A stretch of DNA of 64,000 bases from Streptomyces sp. NBC_00091 (lineage in GTDB: Bacteria; Actinomycetota; Actinomycetes; Streptomycetales; Streptomycetaceae), in assembly GCF_026343185.1 (NCBI RefSeq), contig NZ_JAPEMA010000001.1, positions 5,518,001 through 5,582,000 on the forward strand, given 5' to 3'. The notes under the pieces are model-generated. The model did no database searches, had not been told where the DNA came from, and was given only the letters and a program-made list of their open reading frames with translations. The position numbers and the translations under genes are program-made. Of this stretch, positions 19,806 to 29,106 are shown one piece after another (position 1 is the stretch's first letter; each line of letters begins with the position of its first letter).

Positions 19806-21260
19806 GTGAGCGAAACGACCGTACGTACGACCCACCCTTCCCCCGCCGCCCCCACAGGCCCGCCCGCCGTCGCGGAGCCCGCCGTCCTCACGCCGCTCGG
19901 GCTCTTCACCGTGCTGCTGGGCGCGGCCCTCCCCCTGATCGACTTCTTCATCGTCAACGTGGCGCTGCCGGCCATCGACGCCGACCTCGCCGCCGGTCCG
20001 GCCATGCTGGAGCTGGTCGTCGGCGGCTACGGGGTCGCCTACTCGGTGCTCCTGGTGCTGGGCGGCCGGATCGGCGACACGGTCGGCCGGCGCCGGCTGT
20101 TCCTCATCGGCATGGCCGCCTTCGGGCTCACCTCCCTCGCCTGCGGCCTGGCGCCCACCGCCTGGACCCTCGTCGGCGCGCGGGTGGCCCAGGGAGCCGC
20201 GGCGGCGCTGATGCTGCCGCAGGTGCTCGCCACCATCCAGGCCACCACCCGGGGCCCGCGCCGGGCCCGTGCGATGAGCCTGTACGGAGCCACCGCGGGC
20301 CTGTCCATGGTCGCCGGGCAGATCCTCGGCGGGGTGCTGGTCGCCGCCGACGTGGCGGGCTCCGGCTGGCGTTCGGTGTTCCTCGTCAACGTCCCGGTGG
20401 TGGTGGCCGGGCTGGTGCTCGCCGTGCGGGCCCTCCCGGAGACCCGCTCGGACCGTCCGGCGTCGGTGGACGTCCCCGGCACACTGCTGCTCGGGCTGAC
20501 GCTGGTGTCCCTGCTGCTGCCGCTCACCGAGGGCAGGGCGACCGGCTGGCCGCTGTGGACGTGGGTGTCGCTGGCCGTCTCCCCCCTCGCGGCCGTGGCC
20601 TTCTACCTGACCGAACGCCGCGCCGACCGGCTCGGGCGGACCCCGCTGGTGCCGCCGAGCCTGCTGCGGCTGGTGTCGTTGCGGCGCGGGCTGGTGATGC
20701 TGGTGCCGTTCTCCATCGGCTTCAGCGGCTTCATGTTCGTGGTCGCCGTCGCGCTCCAGCAGGGCCTGCGCATGGGTCCGGTGGCGGCGGGGCTCGCGCT
20801 GGTGCCGATGGCCCTGGCCTTCTTCGCCGCCTCGCTGGCCGGGCCCCGGCTGGTCGGCAGGTTCGGCAGCCGGGTCGTCACCGCCGGCGGGGTGCTCCAG
20901 GCCCTCGGCATCGCCCTGGTGCTGGTGGCCGTCTGGCGGGGCTGGCCGGACCTCCGTCTGGCCGGGCTGGCCCCGGGCGTCGCCGTCGCGGGCCTGGGCC
21001 AGGGCCTCCAGCTGCCGGTGCTGATGCGGCTGATGCTCTCGGACGTCCCGGCGGACCGGGCCGGGGTGGGCAGCGGGGTCATGGTCACCACGCAGCAGTC
21101 CGCGCTGGCCCTGGGCGTGGCGACCATCGGCAGCCTCTTCCTCGCGCTGGCCGCCTCGCTGGGGATGCGGGACGCCCTCGCCGTGACCCTGCTGGTCCAG
21201 CTGGGCCTGATCGCCGTGACGGTCGCCCTCAGCCTGCGCCTGCCGCGCGTGATGCGCTGA
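19806..21260 (+). CDS. MFS drug exporter, DHA2-like (14-helix type)
   Basis: 484 aa from a GTG at 19806; the frame runs further upstream, but only through the operators. Membrane helices fill the protein, and the motif ggRIGDTVGRRRLFLIG (loop 2-3) marks the major facilitator superfamily. Motif C follows as MVAGQILGGVL. The long, hydrophobic C-terminal half fits the 14-helix DHA2 class of proton-driven drug exporters. Control by the divergent XRE regulator is likely. The substrate is not visible. Confidence 0.9.
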   Translation: MSETTVRTTHPSPAAPTGPPAVAEPAVLTPLGLFTVLLGAALPLIDFFIVNVALPAIDADLAAGPAMLELVVGGYGVAYSVLLVLGGRIGDTVGRRRLFLIGMAAFGLTSLACGLAPTAWTLVGARVAQGAAAALMLPQVLATIQATTRGPRRARAMSLYGATAGLSMVAGQILGGVLVAADVAGSGWRSVFLVNVPVVVAGLVLAVRALPETRSDRPASVDVPGTLLLGLTLVSLLLPLTEGRATGWPLWTWVSLAVSPLAAVAFYLTERRADRLGRTPLVPPSLLRLVSLRRGLVMLVPFSIGFSGFMFVVAVALQQGLRMGPVAAGLALVPMALAFFAASLAGPRLVGRFGSRVVTAGGVLQALGIALVLVAVWRGWPDLRLAGLAPGVAVAGLGQGLQLPVLMRLMLSDVPADRAGVGSGVMVTTQQSALALGVATIGSLFLALAASLGMRDALAVTLLVQLGLIAVTVALSLRLPRVMR

Positions 21261-21294
21261 CCCCGGGCCGGGCCGGCCCCGCCGGCGGACGCCG

Positions 21295-21972
21295 TCAGGC
21301 GGCCTGGAGGGAGAACAGCCAGTCCTCCGCCGTGTCCGCGCTGAACTCCCGCTGGCCGCCCTCGAAGAGCAGGCCCGCCGCGGCGAAGGCCGGATCGCCG
21401 GCCGTACCGGCCACGTACGGGACGGCCACGCAGCCCATTCCGGCGGCGTGCGCGGCCAGCGCGCCCGGCGCCGCGTCCTCGACGACCACGCAGTCGGCGG
21501 GCGGGACGCCGAGCCGGCGGGCCGCCTCCAGGAACACGTCGGGGGCCGGCTTGCCGTGCGCGACCTCCTCGGCGGAGACCACCGTGGTCAGCAGCGCGGC
21601 CAGTCCGGTGCCCTCCAGTGCGGCGTCGATGGCCTCCCGCGAGGAGCCGGAGGCCACCGCCATCGGGACACCCCGCGCGTGCAGCCGCTCCACGAACGCA
21701 CGCATCTCCGGGAAGGCCTCCGTACGGGTGCGGGCCAGTTCCAGGTAGGCGGCGTTCTGCTCCGCCAGCAGCTGTTCCACCGGCGCGCACAGGCCGTACC
21801 GCTCCTTGAGGACCTCCAGGGTCTCCAGGGTGCCGATGCCGATGAAGCGGGAGTGCTGCTCCCACGTGAAATCGGGGACGCCGTGCCGCTCCAGGGTGCG
21901 GCGCCCCGACTCGTAGTAGTTCGGCTCGCTGTCCACGAGGGTGCCGTCGAGATCGAATATGACGGAGATCAT
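21295..21972 (-). CDS. HAD-superfamily sugar-phosphatase / phosphoglucomutase-like hydrolase
   Basis: 225 aa. Motif I is VIFDLDGTLVDSEPNY at the very N-terminus, with the nucleophile Asp and the acid/base Asp two residues on. Motif II (AVASGSSREAID), motif III lysine (HGKPAPDVF) and motif IV (VVVEDAAPGALAAHAAGM) are all present, with an alpha-helical type-1 cap between I and II. This group dephosphorylates small sugar phosphates or interconverts beta-glucose phosphates. It converges with the MFS gene. Confidence 0.9.
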   Translation of the reverse strand: MISVIFDLDGTLVDSEPNYYESGRRTLERHGVPDFTWEQHSRFIGIGTLETLEVLKERYGLCAPVEQLLAEQNAAYLELARTRTEAFPEMRAFVERLHARGVPMAVASGSSREAIDAALEGTGLAALLTTVVSAEEVAHGKPAPDVFLEAARRLGVPPADCVVVEDAAPGALAAHAAGMGCVAVPYVAGTAGDPAFAAAGLLFEGGQREFSADTAEDWLFSLQAA

Positions 21973-22018
21973 CCGCTGTGCCCGTTCTGCCGGTCATATG
22001 TCTGTCCCCGCCATCTTG

Positions 22019-22498
22019 TCAGGATGTGCGAGCCGCCCGTCCCACGGACTCCACGAGCGGCAGCAGCCGGTGCGCGACCCGCTCGCGCAGGGCCACCTCC
22101 GTCCGCGTGCGGACCACGCCGGGAAGCCGGATCAGCCGCTGGATCACGTCCTCGAGATGGCCGGCGTCCCGGGCCACCACCCGCGTCAGCAGGTCCCCGC
22201 CACCGGTGATGGAGAAGGCCTCGATGATCTCCGGCACGGTCGCGAGGGCGTCCCCGACCTCGTCCAGATGCCCCTGGGTGACCTCGATGTGCACGAAGGC
22301 CAGCACCGGATGCCCCAGGGCGGCGGGGGAGAGCACGGGCCCGGTGCCGGTGATCACCCCGGTGCGTTCCAGCCGGTCCAGCCGGGCCTGGAGGGTGCCG
22401 CGGGCCACACCGAGGATCCGGGCGTACTCACGGACGCTGGTGCGCGGCTGCTCGATCAGCAGGCGCAGGATCCGGGTGTCGAGCTCATCCACCGCCAT
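22019..22498 (-). CDS. Lrp/AsnC-family regulator
   Basis: 159 aa from the ATG at 22498; a longer open frame upstream has no coding character. The N-terminal helix-turn-helix is DELDTRILRLLIEQPRTSVREYARILGVARGTLQARLDRLERTGVI with the family spacing. The C-terminal RAM domain (AFVHIEVTQGHLDEVGDALATVPEI ... GGGDLLTRVVARDAGHLEDVI) binds amino acids and forms octamers. Its target is not evident; it stands just upstream of, and parallel to, the HAD phosphatase. Confidence 0.92.
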   Translation of the reverse strand: MAVDELDTRILRLLIEQPRTSVREYARILGVARGTLQARLDRLERTGVITGTGPVLSPAALGHPVLAFVHIEVTQGHLDEVGDALATVPEIIEAFSITGGGDLLTRVVARDAGHLEDVIQRLIRLPGVVRTRTEVALRERVAHRLLPLVESVGRAARTS

Positions 22499-22646
22499 GC
22501 CAGGACTGTACCAATGGCCCGGATCGCCGGGTCCGAACGAGGAGGCCCCCCGGGTAGCGCGGTCGGGGGCTTCGCCCGCGAACGCGCCCGCACACGCTCC
22601 CTCGGAGTCGGCCGCCGGCCCCGCGGGCGGAGCCACGCCCGGAGCG

Positions 22647-22784
22647 ATGACGGGTGCCTCCAGGTACCGGGCGGAGTTCGGGGCGGACACCGGCGCGCAG
22701 CTGCACTGTTCTCCGATGGCCCCGCAGCAGAACTGTGACCTCGTCTTCGACTGGCTGCAGGACGAGCTCTCCGCACGTCCATGA
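22647..22784 (+). CDS. Possible small protein (45 aa), unrecognised
   Basis: An ATG at 22647 opens a 45-codon frame with almost all third positions G or C. It ends in a plausible protein tail (QQNCDLVFDWLQDELSARP) with two cysteines. GGAG lies just before the start, but very close. It occupies the 364-base gap between the Lrp and histidine-phosphatase genes, upstream of the latter and on the same strand. No family is recognised and no membrane segment is seen. Confidence 0.4.
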   Translation: MTGASRYRAEFGADTGAQLHCSPMAPQQNCDLVFDWLQDELSARP

Positions 22785-22862
22785 CGCCCGGCAGTGACAC
22801 GCCCGTCCGGCTCCACCGGCACGACATGCCGGGCACCAGCACACCCCCATAGGGTCCCGACC

Positions 22863-23456
22863 ATGAGCGATCTTCTGCTGGTGAGGCACGGGGAAACGGC
22901 GTGGAGCGCGAACGGGCGCCACACGGGACTGACCGACGTGCCGCTCACCGCCCGCGGCGTCGAGGAGGCCCTCTCCCTGGCCCCCTACTTCCGCGACCGG
23001 CGGCCCGCCCTGGTGCTGACCAGCCCGCTGAGCCGGGCCGTCGCCACCGCCGAACTCGCCGGGCTGAGCGAGGGCGTTCCCGACCCCGACCTCCACGAAT
23101 GGGACTACGGCGGCTACGAGGGCATCACCACCGCCGAGATCAAGCAGACCCGGCCCGACTGGTCGCTGTGGACCGACGGGGTCCCGGCGGGCGACGCGCA
23201 CCACCCCGGCGAGAGCGCCGCCCAGGTCGGCGCCCGCGCGGACCGGGTACTCGCCCGGGCCGGCAAGGTGCTGCGCGCGGACGGGGGCGATGTGGTGCTC
23301 GTCGCCCACGGCCACTTCCTGCGCGTCCTGACGGCCCGCTACCTCGGCCTGGACCCGCAGGACGGCCGGCTCTTCCTCCTGCGCACCGGCACGGTCAGCG
23401 TGCTGTCCACGGAGCACGGTCTGCCGGTCGTGGCGGGCTGGAACACCCGGCCCTGA
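22863..23456 (+). CDS. Histidine phosphatase (phosphoglycerate-mutase-like)
   Basis: 197 aa. The catalytic RHG motif is at the start (LLLVRHGETAWSANGRHTG), and the second histidine is in VVLVAHGHFLRVL. HEWDYGGYEG provides the conserved acidic loop. Size and layout match small acid-phosphatase or PGM-like enzymes (phoE/gpmB type) rather than the true glycolytic mutase. The start is the ATG at 22863; an upstream in-frame start lacks support. It converges on the MocR gene with only four bases between stops, leaving no room for a separate terminator. Confidence 0.92.
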   Translation: MSDLLLVRHGETAWSANGRHTGLTDVPLTARGVEEALSLAPYFRDRRPALVLTSPLSRAVATAELAGLSEGVPDPDLHEWDYGGYEGITTAEIKQTRPDWSLWTDGVPAGDAHHPGESAAQVGARADRVLARAGKVLRADGGDVVLVAHGHFLRVLTARYLGLDPQDGRLFLLRTGTVSVLSTEHGLPVVAGWNTRP

Positions 23457-23460
23457 CCCC

Positions 23461-24900
23461 TCACCCGCCGTCGGGCTCGGGCAGGGCCAGGCACAGCGCG
23501 TCCAGGGCCGCCGCGAACGCGTGCTCGGGCGGGGTGCCGTAGCCGAGCACCAGCCCGTCCCGCGGGGCCATGGCACTGTCCGGGTGCCGATAGGGCCGCA
23601 GCCCGTCCAGCGCCAGGCCCTGCCGGCGGGCCGCGCGCAGGGCCGCCTCCTCGGTGCCCGGCGGCAGCTCCAGCACCGCGTGCAGCCCGGCCGCCACACC
23701 GCTGACCCGGACGTGCGGCGCCTCGGCCGCCAGCCGCGCCGCCAGCAGGTCCCGGCGCCGCCGGTATACCTGCCGCATCCGGCGCAGGTGGCGGTCGTAG
23801 CCGCCCGAGGAGATGAACTCGGCCAGGGTGAGCTGGTCCGTCACCCCCGACCACATCTCGCGCGGCCCCTTCGCCGCCAGGACCTCGTCCACCAGCCGGC
23901 CGGGCAGCACCATCCAGCCCATCCGCAGCGCGGGCGACAGGCTCTTGCTCACGGAGCCGATGTACACGATCCGCTCCGGGTCGAGGCCCTGCACGGCACC
24001 GACCGGCTGGCGGTCGTAGCGGAACTCCCCGTCGTAGTCGTCCTCGACCACCACCCCGCCCGACGCCCGGGCCCAGTCCACCACCGCAGCCCGCCGCTCG
24101 GGGTGCAGCGGCCCGCCGGTCGGGAACTGGTGCGCGGGCGTGAGCAGCACGGCCCGCGCCCCCGTCCCCGCCAGCTCTCCGGTCCGCGCCCCCCGGCCGT
24201 CCACGGTCAGCGGCACCGTCACCCGCCCGGCCTGCGCCAGGACCTCCCGGTGGAAGGGCAGCCCGTACGACTCGACGGCGACCGGGCCCGTCAGGACCCT
24301 GCCCAGCAGTTCCAGCGCGTGGGCGAAGCCGGAGCAGACCACGATCCGGTCGGGCGCCGTCCGTACGCCGCGCGCCCGCGCCAGGTACTCCGTCAGCGTG
24401 CGGCGCAGCTCGATCCGCCCGCGCGGGTCGCCCACCCCGAAGGCCTCGTGCGGGGCGGCGGCCAGCGCCCGGCGGGCCGCGCTCAGCCAGGCCGTACGGG
24501 GGAAGGCGGAGGCGTCCGGGGAGCTGGGCAGCAGATCGTGGACCACCCGCCGCCGCGTGGGCCGGGCCGGACCGCGCGGGCCCTCGGGTTCCAGCGGGAC
24601 GGCCCGCTCGGCGACCCGGGTGCCCGACCCCTGACGGGCCGACAGCCAGCCCTCCTCGACCAGCTCGGCGTAGGCGTCGGCGACGGTGTTGCGGGCGATC
24701 CCGAGGTCGGCGGCGAGCGCCCGGTAGGGCGGCAGCCGGGTCCCCGGCGCGAGCCTGCCCGAATGCACCGCCTCCCGCAGGGCGCGCATCAGCCGGCCCC
24801 GCAGGCTGCCCCCGCCGCTCAGGTCCAGGTGCAGATCGCTGCCCGCGCCCGAGTCCGGAGCCGGCTCCCCGCCCACGGAATTGACCCATGATCTCTGCAT
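23461..24900 (-). CDS. MocR/PdxR-family regulator (GntR helix-turn-helix + aminotransferase)
   Basis: 479 aa. A GntR-type winged helix (SGRLAPGTRLPPYRALAADL, then GIARNTVADAYAELVEEGWL) is fused to a fold-type I aminotransferase domain. The PLP lysine is in YIGSVSKSLSPALRMGWM, and VVEDDYDGEFRYDRQPVGA supplies the PLP-binding aspartate. These proteins sense PLP or related amines and often control vitamin B6 synthesis or a divergent gene. Here the divergent neighbour, 46 bases away, is the AhpD-like protein, the most likely target besides itself. Confidence 0.93.
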   Translation of the reverse strand: MQRSWVNSVGGEPAPDSGAGSDLHLDLSGGGSLRGRLMRALREAVHSGRLAPGTRLPPYRALAADLGIARNTVADAYAELVEEGWLSARQGSGTRVAERAVPLEPEGPRGPARPTRRRVVHDLLPSSPDASAFPRTAWLSAARRALAAAPHEAFGVGDPRGRIELRRTLTEYLARARGVRTAPDRIVVCSGFAHALELLGRVLTGPVAVESYGLPFHREVLAQAGRVTVPLTVDGRGARTGELAGTGARAVLLTPAHQFPTGGPLHPERRAAVVDWARASGGVVVEDDYDGEFRYDRQPVGAVQGLDPERIVYIGSVSKSLSPALRMGWMVLPGRLVDEVLAAKGPREMWSGVTDQLTLAEFISSGGYDRHLRRMRQVYRRRRDLLAARLAAEAPHVRVSGVAAGLHAVLELPPGTEEAALRAARRQGLALDGLRPYRHPDSAMAPRDGLVLGYGTPPEHAFAAALDALCLALPEPDGG

Positions 24901-24946
24901 GGAAATGAACCCTACGCCGGGTCGATCACGCCCATAGGTTCTTCAT

Positions 24947-25399
24947 ATGACAACTTTTCAGGTTCCCGAACGCATGAACTTCTCCGCCGTCGCCCCCAAG
25001 GTCTTCAAGGCCGTCCTCGCCCTCGACGCGGCCGCCCGCCGGGGCCTGGACCCGGTCCTCCTGGAACTGGTCCAGATCCGCGCCTCGCAGATCAACCGCT
25101 GCGCCTACTGCATCGACTACCACACGGGCGACGCCCGCAAGGGCGGCGAGTCGGAGGAGCGGATCTACCAGCTCTCCGCCTGGCACGACTCGAGCCTCTT
25201 CACCGAGAAGGAACGCGCGGCCCTCGCCCTGACCGAGGAGATCACCCTGCTGCCCGGCGGAGTCTCGGACGCCGTCTACGACGAGGCCGCCCGGCACTTC
25301 GGCGAGGAGGAGCTGGCCCACCTGATCGCCCTGGTCTTCACCGTGAACACCTGGAACCGGATGAACGTCACCACCCGCAAGACCCCCGGCACCGAGTAA
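24947..25399 (+). CDS. Carboxymuconolactone decarboxylase / AhpD-family protein
   Basis: 150 aa, all helical. The redox motif CAYCIDYHTGDARKGG gives the C-x-x-C and downstream histidine of the AhpD alkylhydroperoxidase group, so it is more likely a thiol peroxidase or peroxidase helper than a true decarboxylase. The family works as a trimer in the cytoplasm. It starts 46 bases from the divergent MocR gene, which probably controls it. Confidence 0.9.
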   Translation: MTTFQVPERMNFSAVAPKVFKAVLALDAAARRGLDPVLLELVQIRASQINRCAYCIDYHTGDARKGGESEERIYQLSAWHDSSLFTEKERAALALTEEITLLPGGVSDAVYDEAARHFGEEELAHLIALVFTVNTWNRMNVTTRKTPGTE

Positions 25400-25454
25400 C
25401 CCGGCCCGGTGCGCCCGCCTCGCGCGCGGACGCCGTGTGCGTGACGATGCGTAC

Positions 25455-26972
25455 ATGGACGACGGCGACCGCGGCGAGGCGGGCAGCGCGACCTCGGACG
25501 CCGCTTCCGGGGAGGGCCTCAAAGCCAACGCGATCGGCTTCCTCGACGCGCTCGTCATCGGCCTGAACTCCACCTCGCCCGCCTACTCCCTGGCCGCCGT
25601 CATCGGCCCGATCGTCGCCCTGGCCGGGATCTACGCGCCGGGCGTGATGCTGGCGTCCTTCGTGCCGATGCTGCTCATCGCCGCGGCCTTCTACTACCTC
25701 AACAAGGTCGACCAGGACTGCGGCACCACCTTCTCCTGGGTGACCCGCGCCATGGGCCCCTGGGCGGGCTGGCTCGGCGGCTGGGCCATCACCATGACCG
25801 GCGTGCTCGTCATCGGCTCCCTCGCCGACGTGGCCGTCCACTTCGGCCTGCTCGCCGCGGGCCTCGACGACTGGGCCGCGAACCAGGTCGTCCGCCAGAC
25901 CCTCACCGTCGTGGTCATCCTCGCGATGACCGCCATCTGCGTCATCGGCACCGAACTGTCGGCCCACCTCCAGGACGTCCTGATCCTCGCCCAGGTCTTC
26001 TTCCTCCTGGTCTTCGCCGTCGTGGCCATCTACCGCGTGTACGCCGGCACCAGCACCCTCGACGGGACGGAACCCGCCCTCGCCTGGCTCAACCCCTTCG
26101 GCGCGGGCGGCTCCGCGCTCACCGGCGGACTGCTGCTCGGCGTGTTCATCTACTGGGGCTGGGAGTCAGCCGTGAACCTCACGGAGGAGGTCGAGGACTC
26201 CGCCACCGCGCCCGGCAAGGCGGGCATCTGGTCCACCGTGGTGCTGCTGGTGACCTACCTGTCCGTCGGCTTCGCCGTCGTCGGCTACGCGGGCACGAAG
26301 TTCCTCGCCGAGAACGCCGGCGAGGAGGAGGCCGTCTTCGCCGTCCTCGCCCACGAGGTGATGGGCGGCTGGGACTGGATGGTGCTCCTCGCCGTCTGCA
26401 CCTCCGCCCTCGCCTCCACCCAGACGACGATCATCCCGGCCTCCCGCACCGCCCTGTCCATGGCCCGCCGGCACGCGCTGCCGCCGCGCCTCGCGCACAT
26501 CCACCCCCGCTTCCGCACGCCGGAGGTGAGCACCTGGTGGGTGGCCGCCATCGCCATCGCCTGGTACCTCGTCGTCAACCAGATCAGCGAGAACGCCCTC
26601 CTCGACTCCCTGACCGCGCTCTCCCTGCTCATCGCGTTCTACTACGCGCTCACCGGCGTGGCCTGCGCCGTCTACTACCGCCGCCACCTGCTGGAGAACC
26701 CGCACAACCTGTTCCTCATCGGGGTGGGCCCGCTGGTCGGCGCGGGGCTGCTGACCTGGCTGCTGGTGGAGTCCGTCCACGACATGTCCGACCCGCGGAA
26801 CTCGGCCGGCGGCGTCTCCTGGTTCGGCCTCGGCCCGCCGCTGGTCATCGGGATCGGGATCGCGGCCCTCGGCCTGCTCCTCATGTGCTTCTGGCGTGTC
26901 CACGACGGCAGGTTCTGGCAGGAGCGCCGGGGCGTGGTCGACCCGGCCCTCGTCCGCGGCAGCAAGACCTGA
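25455..26972 (+). CDS. APC-superfamily amino acid permease
   Basis: 505 aa from the ATG at 25455; GTG at 25437 would add six residues. About twelve membrane helices are visible. The N-terminal block NAIGFLDALVIGLNSTSPAYSLAAVIGPIV and the glycine-rich unwound helix are typical of the APC fold. WGWESAVNLTEEVEDSATAPGKAGI is the conserved segment of this subgroup. It imports an amino acid or polyamine, but the substrate cannot be read. Nine bases separate it from the universal stress gene, so the two share a transcript. Confidence 0.92.
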   Translation: MDDGDRGEAGSATSDAASGEGLKANAIGFLDALVIGLNSTSPAYSLAAVIGPIVALAGIYAPGVMLASFVPMLLIAAAFYYLNKVDQDCGTTFSWVTRAMGPWAGWLGGWAITMTGVLVIGSLADVAVHFGLLAAGLDDWAANQVVRQTLTVVVILAMTAICVIGTELSAHLQDVLILAQVFFLLVFAVVAIYRVYAGTSTLDGTEPALAWLNPFGAGGSALTGGLLLGVFIYWGWESAVNLTEEVEDSATAPGKAGIWSTVVLLVTYLSVGFAVVGYAGTKFLAENAGEEEAVFAVLAHEVMGGWDWMVLLAVCTSALASTQTTIIPASRTALSMARRHALPPRLAHIHPRFRTPEVSTWWVAAIAIAWYLVVNQISENALLDSLTALSLLIAFYYALTGVACAVYYRRHLLENPHNLFLIGVGPLVGAGLLTWLLVESVHDMSDPRNSAGGVSWFGLGPPLVIGIGIAALGLLLMCFWRVHDGRFWQERRGVVDPALVRGSKT

Positions 26973-26981
26973 GGAGGCCGG

Positions 26982-27404
26982 ATGTCCGTGGTCCTTGGTT
27001 ACGACGAGTCCCCCGGCGCCGAACGGGCCCTGCGGGTGGCGCTGGAGGTGGCCACCGCCTTCGGGGAGCCCCTGGTCCTGGTCTACGGAGCCGCCGCGCC
27101 CGGAGCCACGGGGGAGGAGTACCGCGCCCACCGGGAGGCCGTCCTCCAGGCCGGCCGTGCCGCGCTCGCCCGCGCCGTGGAGGCCGCCGACGAGGCGGGC
27201 GTCCCCTCGACGGTGGAGGTCGTGGACGACAAGCCGGCCCAGGCCCTGCTCGCCGCCGCCGAACGCCACCGGGCGCGGGTCATCATCGTGGGCAGCTGGG
27301 GCGACAGCCCGATCCGGGGCGCCCTGCTCGGCTCCACCCCGCACAAGCTCCTGCACCTCTCGCCGGTCCCGGTGCTGTGCGTACCGACCGAGGACGGTCC
27401 GTGA
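26982..27404 (+). CDS. Universal stress protein (UspA family)
   Basis: 140 aa, one Usp domain. The N-terminal strand and Asp (VVLGYDESPGAERALRVAL) and the nucleotide-binding loop (VGSWGDSPIRGALLGSTPHKLLH) are present, so it probably binds ATP. GAGGAGG precedes the ATG. It lies downstream of the permease in one operon; paired Usp proteins often tune the transporter or respond to starvation. Confidence 0.92.
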   Translation: MSVVLGYDESPGAERALRVALEVATAFGEPLVLVYGAAAPGATGEEYRAHREAVLQAGRAALARAVEAADEAGVPSTVEVVDDKPAQALLAAAERHRARVIIVGSWGDSPIRGALLGSTPHKLLHLSPVPVLCVPTEDGP

Positions 27405-27420
27405 GCCTCCCGGCGCGGCC

Positions 27421-29058
27421 TCAGTCCCTGAAGACGGCCGCGAGGTACCCGGCCAGCCCCTCGGCCGTCGGCGGGCAGAGCCGGGCCCCGAGGTAGCCGT
27501 CGGGGCGCACCACGAAGGCCGTCGGCTCCCGCACCCCGTACAGCCGGGCGAACTCGCCCCGCCCGTCGCGGTACACGGGCCACGCAGCCCCGGCGGGCGC
27601 GGTCCCGCCCTCGGTGAGGACCGCGTACGCCGCGAGCCGCCCCGCGGGCAACCCGTCCGCCAGCGCGGCGAGTGCGGGGACGTGCGAGTCCGGTGCGCCG
27701 TCCGTGTGGAGCAGCAGCACGTGCTCGCGGTCCCGCAGCAGGTCGTACAACCGCAGGGGGTAGGAGGGGACCTCCCCGGTCAGCCCCGCGCAGTCCGGGG
27801 CCCGCTCGCCGGGCTGCGGCCCGGCAGCGCCGTCCGCGCCGTCCGCCGGGCCGTCGGGCGAACGGACGACCGGGCTGTCGGGGTAGCCGACGAGCAGCTG
27901 GGCCTCGCGCAGGACGAAGCCCGTGGGATCCGCCGGATCGGCCTTGAACCCCGTCGTGGCGTGCCGGACCGTACGCCCGACGACCTCCTCGCCGACGGGC
28001 CGCCGCTCGGCGTCGTAGCTCGCCAGCAGCCCGGGGTGCGCGGCGCCGCCCACGGCGAGGGAGAGCTTCCAGGCCAGGTTCCAGGCGTCCTGGATCCCGG
28101 TGTTCATGCCCTGCGCACCGGTCGGCGGATGGATGTGCGCCGCGTCCCCGGCGACGAAGACCCGCCCGTCGGAGTACCGGTCCACGATCCGGTGGCTGAT
28201 CCGGAAGATGGAGGACCAGCGCATGTCCGACGCGGTCACCGGCTGCGGCGACAGCCGGTCCAGGACCGCCTGGATGTCGTGGAGCGCGGGGGCCCGGCCG
28301 CTCTCCAGCCCGTGCGCCTCCCCGTCCGCGCCGACCGACGGCGAGGACAGCTCCGGCGGCACCAGCATCGACATGCGGTACCTGCCCGGGCCGGGCAGCG
28401 GGACGCACATCAGCAGGTCGTCGGTCTTGCCCCCGGCGTCGCGGTGCGTGGACCGTACGCCGTACTCGTGCGGGAGGTCCCAGTCCACCCGTACGTCCGC
28501 CAGCATGAACTCCTCGGGGAAGGCCCCGCCCTCGAAGCCGAGCCCGAGCCCCTTGCGGACCATGCTGTGCGCCCCGTCGCAGCCCACCAGGAACCGGGTC
28601 CGCAGCTCCTCCTCGCCGTCCGCGCCGGCCAGCCGGCAGGTCACCCCGTCCGCGTCCTGGGCGAAGGACACCAGCTCGGTGGCCCGCTCGATCCGGGTCC
28701 CGAACCGGGCCAGGAACTCCTCCAGGATCCGTTCCGTCTCGTACTGCGGCAGCGCGGCGAACCCGTACGGCACCTCCGGCGGCAGCACCAGGTCCATCCG
28801 GGCCTGCTCCACGCCGTCGAGGTACGTCAGCTGCCCGCGCAGCGGGACCGCGACCTCGAGCACCTCCCGCACCAGCCCCATCCGGTCCCAGACCTCGAGC
28901 GTGCGCGGCTGGATGCCCACGGCCTTCGCGTACGGCAGCCGGGCCGGCAGCCGGTCCACGATGCGGCAGGAGACCCCGCGCCTGCGCAGTTCCACCGCCG
29001 CCGTCAGACCGACCGGTCCGGCCCCCGCGACCAGTACGTCCACCGCCTTGGCCTTCAC
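27421..29058 (-). CDS. FAD-dependent aromatic-ring-type monooxygenase
   Basis: 545 aa. Three hallmarks of class A flavoprotein hydroxylases are present: GAGPVGLTAAVELRRRG at the start, the DG motif (FLVGCDGAHSMVRKGLGLGF) and the GD motif (VFVAGDAAHIHPPTGAQGMN). A C-terminal thioredoxin-like domain (about 400-545) fits the phenol-hydroxylase or rifampicin-monooxygenase subgroup. It uses NADPH and O2 to hydroxylate an aromatic or polyketide substrate. It may serve catabolism or drug inactivation; nothing nearby decides. Confidence 0.9.
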   Translation of the reverse strand: MKAKAVDVLVAGAGPVGLTAAVELRRRGVSCRIVDRLPARLPYAKAVGIQPRTLEVWDRMGLVREVLEVAVPLRGQLTYLDGVEQARMDLVLPPEVPYGFAALPQYETERILEEFLARFGTRIERATELVSFAQDADGVTCRLAGADGEEELRTRFLVGCDGAHSMVRKGLGLGFEGGAFPEEFMLADVRVDWDLPHEYGVRSTHRDAGGKTDDLLMCVPLPGPGRYRMSMLVPPELSSPSVGADGEAHGLESGRAPALHDIQAVLDRLSPQPVTASDMRWSSIFRISHRIVDRYSDGRVFVAGDAAHIHPPTGAQGMNTGIQDAWNLAWKLSLAVGGAAHPGLLASYDAERRPVGEEVVGRTVRHATTGFKADPADPTGFVLREAQLLVGYPDSPVVRSPDGPADGADGAAGPQPGERAPDCAGLTGEVPSYPLRLYDLLRDREHVLLLHTDGAPDSHVPALAALADGLPAGRLAAYAVLTEGGTAPAGAAWPVYRDGRGEFARLYGVREPTAFVVRPDGYLGARLCPPTAEGLAGYLAAVFRD

Positions 29059-29106
29059 CCTTCCATCGTGTGCGCGCGGCCGCCCTCCCGCCAGCCGATG
29101 GCGCCC

